Shown here: positions 41,835 through 43,036 of the stretch, in pieces | How positions within the stretch are numbered: position 1 is the stretch's first letter | Layout of the letters: the number at the start of each line of letters is the position of its first letter | Source: Betaproteobacteria bacterium | GTDB lineage: Bacteria > Pseudomonadota > Gammaproteobacteria > Burkholderiales > SG8-41 | NCBI GenBank assembly: GCA_900299145.1 | Contig: OMIN01000125.1 | Span: 1 to 43,036, forward strand | Reading direction: 5' to 3' | Length of the DNA: 43,036 nucleotides | The notes under the pieces: generated by a model | The model's database searches: none | What the model was told of the DNA's origin: nothing | Seen by the model: only the letters and a program-made list of their open reading frames with translations | Translations under genes and position numbers: made by a program

Positions 41835-42753
41835 CGCCGCCGCTGCATCTGGCTTAGTGTCTGAAACGGCAGCGCTGATCGATGAATTTTGTGACGCACT
41901 GTGGCTGGAGGACGGCCTTGCGCGCAACACACTGGATGCCTATCGCCGGGATCTCGCGCAATTTGCGCAGTGGTTGCACGCGCAGCGCGGGCGCGAAATG
42001 CTGGCGGCGGATCATGGCGATCTGCAAAGTTACCTCGCGCACCAGTTTCGCAAGAAGACGCGCGCGACCAGTGCGGCGCGGCTGCTGTCGAGCCTGAAGC
42101 GGCTCTACCGCTGGCTGATCCGGCAAAATCGCATCAAAACCGATCCGACGCTCAATATCGACGCGCCCAAACTGCCGCGTACGCTGCCGAAAAGCCTCAC
42201 CGAGGCTGATGTTGAAAATCTGCTCGCAGCGCCCGACGTTGAAACGCCACGCGGTGAACGTGACCGCGCCATGCTTGAAGTGCTGTATGCCAGCGGCCTC
42301 AGAGTCTCCGAACTGGTGACGCTGAAGCTGCCGCAGGTGAGTCAGGACATGGGCGTGGTGCGCGTATTGGGCAAAGGCTCGAAGGAGCGGCTGGTGCCGC
42401 TGGGCGAGGAGGCGCTGGCGCGGGTAAAGGGCTATATTGCCAGCGCACGCCCGGCTTTACTGGCGGGGCAGAACAGCGATGATCTTTTTGTCACGGCGCG
42501 AGGCGGCGCGATGACGCGGCAGGCGTTCTGGCAGATCATCAAGCGTTACGCCATGCAGGCCGGCCTTAAAAGCACGATATCGCCGCACGTGTTGCGCCAC
42601 GCATTCGCCACGCACCTGCTGAACCATGGCGCGGATTTGCGCGTGGTGCAGTTACTGTTGGGTCACTCGGATATTTCAACCACGCAGATCTACACGCATG
42701 TCGCGCGCGAGCGGCTAAAGCAGTTGCACGCGCAGCATCATCCGCGCGGTTGA
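41827..42753 (+). CDS. xerD: Tyrosine recombinase XerD
   Basis: A 308-residue tyrosine recombinase that with XerC resolves chromosome dimers at dif. The N-terminal SAM-like domain covers about 15-105 (EFCDALWLEDGLARNTLDAY). The catalytic set is complete: R159 in SGLRVSEL, K183 in GKGSKERLVP, H254 and R257 in PHVLRHAFATH, H280 in LLLGHSDIS and Y289 in TQIYTHV. The frame extends to 41752, but the ATG at 41827 overlaps the ogt end by 8 bp and gives normal XerD length. A phage integrase is unlikely, because there is no attachment site or phage gene nearby and it sits next to ogt. Confidence 0.93.
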   Translation: MSDAAAASGLVSETAALIDEFCDALWLEDGLARNTLDAYRRDLAQFAQWLHAQRGREMLAADHGDLQSYLAHQFRKKTRATSAARLLSSLKRLYRWLIRQNRIKTDPTLNIDAPKLPRTLPKSLTEADVENLLAAPDVETPRGERDRAMLEVLYASGLRVSELVTLKLPQVSQDMGVVRVLGKGSKERLVPLGEEALARVKGYIASARPALLAGQNSDDLFVTARGGAMTRQAFWQIIKRYAMQAGLKSTISPHVLRHAFATHLLNHGADLRVVQLLLGHSDISTTQIYTHVARERLKQLHAQHHPRG

Positions 42754-42826
42754 TCCGCAAGACACGTTTAGCGTTGCACGCTGCGCGCCGTGAAATATCA
42801 CCGTATCAATTGCGTCCTGCCGCCAG

Positions 42827-42894
42827 CGCATTGTCAGCGCAATGCGGGCTTGCGCGTTATTGGACGCGCCGGGGCTGCTCTCGGTGAGCAGTCC
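42827..42894 (+). other. Two hairpins in the xerD downstream region
   Basis: CGCATTG/CAATGCG (42827-42846, 6-nt loop) and GGGCTGCTC/GAGCAGTCC (42872-42894, 5-nt loop) lie between xerD and the next gene. The second is followed, after 16 bases, by GTTTTTAAAC and not by an immediate T-tract, so it is at best a weak terminator. It may instead be a 5' leader structure of the next gene. Confidence 0.35.
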
Positions 42895-42938
42895 AACCTT
42901 ACAACTTATTGTTTTTAAACAAATATTCGGAGATATTC

Positions 42939-43036
42939 ATGAAGAAACTGATCGCCGTGCTGTGCTCATCCGCGTGCTTCATGCTGGCGGCATCGCCGCT
43001 GGCGCTGGCGCAGGACAAGGCTGCACCTGCTGCGCC
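42939..43036 (+). CDS. Exported protein, truncated by window end
   Basis: ATG 42939 follows GGAGATATTC, a good ribosome site, and a partial dispersed motif (AAACAAATATT at 42917-42927). The first 32 residues are a Sec signal peptide (MKKLIAVLCSSACFMLAASP, cleavage near LALAQ) and then DKAAPAA. Such an Ala-Pro-rich start occurs in betaproteobacterial ammonium transporters and in small repeat proteins, but the fragment is too short to choose. Confidence 0.6.
   Translation, partial: MKKLIAVLCSSACFMLAASPLALAQDKAAPAA

Noticed and set aside
41827-42753. Tyrosine recombinase as sign of a genomic island or prophage
   Set aside because: Length, residues and linkage to ogt match housekeeping XerD. 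No attachment-site repeat, phage gene or excisionase is present.

Overview
The window looks like a chromosomal segment of a GC-rich betaproteobacterium, most likely Burkholderiales-like (G+C about 60% by eye). The evidence is an extreme expansion of Bug/TctC-type periplasmic binding proteins (13 loci in 43 kb), together with single-copy housekeeping genes of betaproteobacterial type: purB, a thioredoxin-TPR chaperone (ybbN/cnoX), an O6-alkylguanine methyltransferase and xerD. No rRNA, tRNA, CRISPR array, transposase or prophage structural gene was seen.

Layout. 1-2.7 kb: the tail of a Bug gene, an amidase-signature hydrolase and a small secreted protein. 2.7-4.5 kb: a polysaccharide-deacetylase-family gene closely flanked by two REP-like inverted repeats, then a DUF4019-like membrane-anchored protein. 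4.5-7.7 kb (minus strand): a class III CoA-transferase followed by a thiamine-diphosphate enzyme of the acetolactate synthase / 2-hydroxyacyl-CoA lyase type. 8-11.2 kb: two Bug genes around a secreted esterase. 11.4-19.1 kb (plus strand): a TauE/SafE permease, a Bug gene, an alpha/beta hydrolase, a class II aldolase/adducin protein, a CocE/NonD hydrolase and two tandem Bug genes, arranged like one operon. 19.2-24.5 kb: four more Bug genes around a PAS-GGDEF diguanylate cyclase. 24.6-30.4 kb: a flavocytochrome-c-sulfide-dehydrogenase-like flavoprotein, a DNA photolyase, a TonB-dependent receptor, and then a second, truncated copy of the photolyase 3' end. 30.7-35.2 kb: a TauD/TfdA-like dioxygenase, a Bug gene and an FAD oxidoreductase. 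35.3-40.1 kb (minus strand): Bug, MmgE/PrpD, purB and ybbN. 40.3-43 kb (plus strand): Bug, ogt-like, xerD, and the start of another exported protein.

How the genes fit together. Most of the window reads as an accessory catabolic region. Periplasmic receptors for carboxylates or related small molecules are interleaved with enzymes acting on amides, esters, CoA thioesters and 2-oxo/2-hydroxy acids. No TctA or TctB membrane partner is encoded here, so the receptors must use transporter subunits encoded elsewhere or act as sensors. Substrates cannot be read from the sequence.

The most unusual signal is a dispersed AT-rich motif, core AAACAAATASTTA (S = C or G). It occurs six times exactly and at least five more times with one or two mismatches. 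Most copies lie within about 50 bp of a start or stop codon. Some lie inside coding sequence, where it is read in three different frames, so it appears to be a DNA- or RNA-level element and not a protein motif. A second clear signal is the roughly 220-bp partial duplication of the photolyase gene on the far side of the TonB receptor gene, which looks like a recombination scar.
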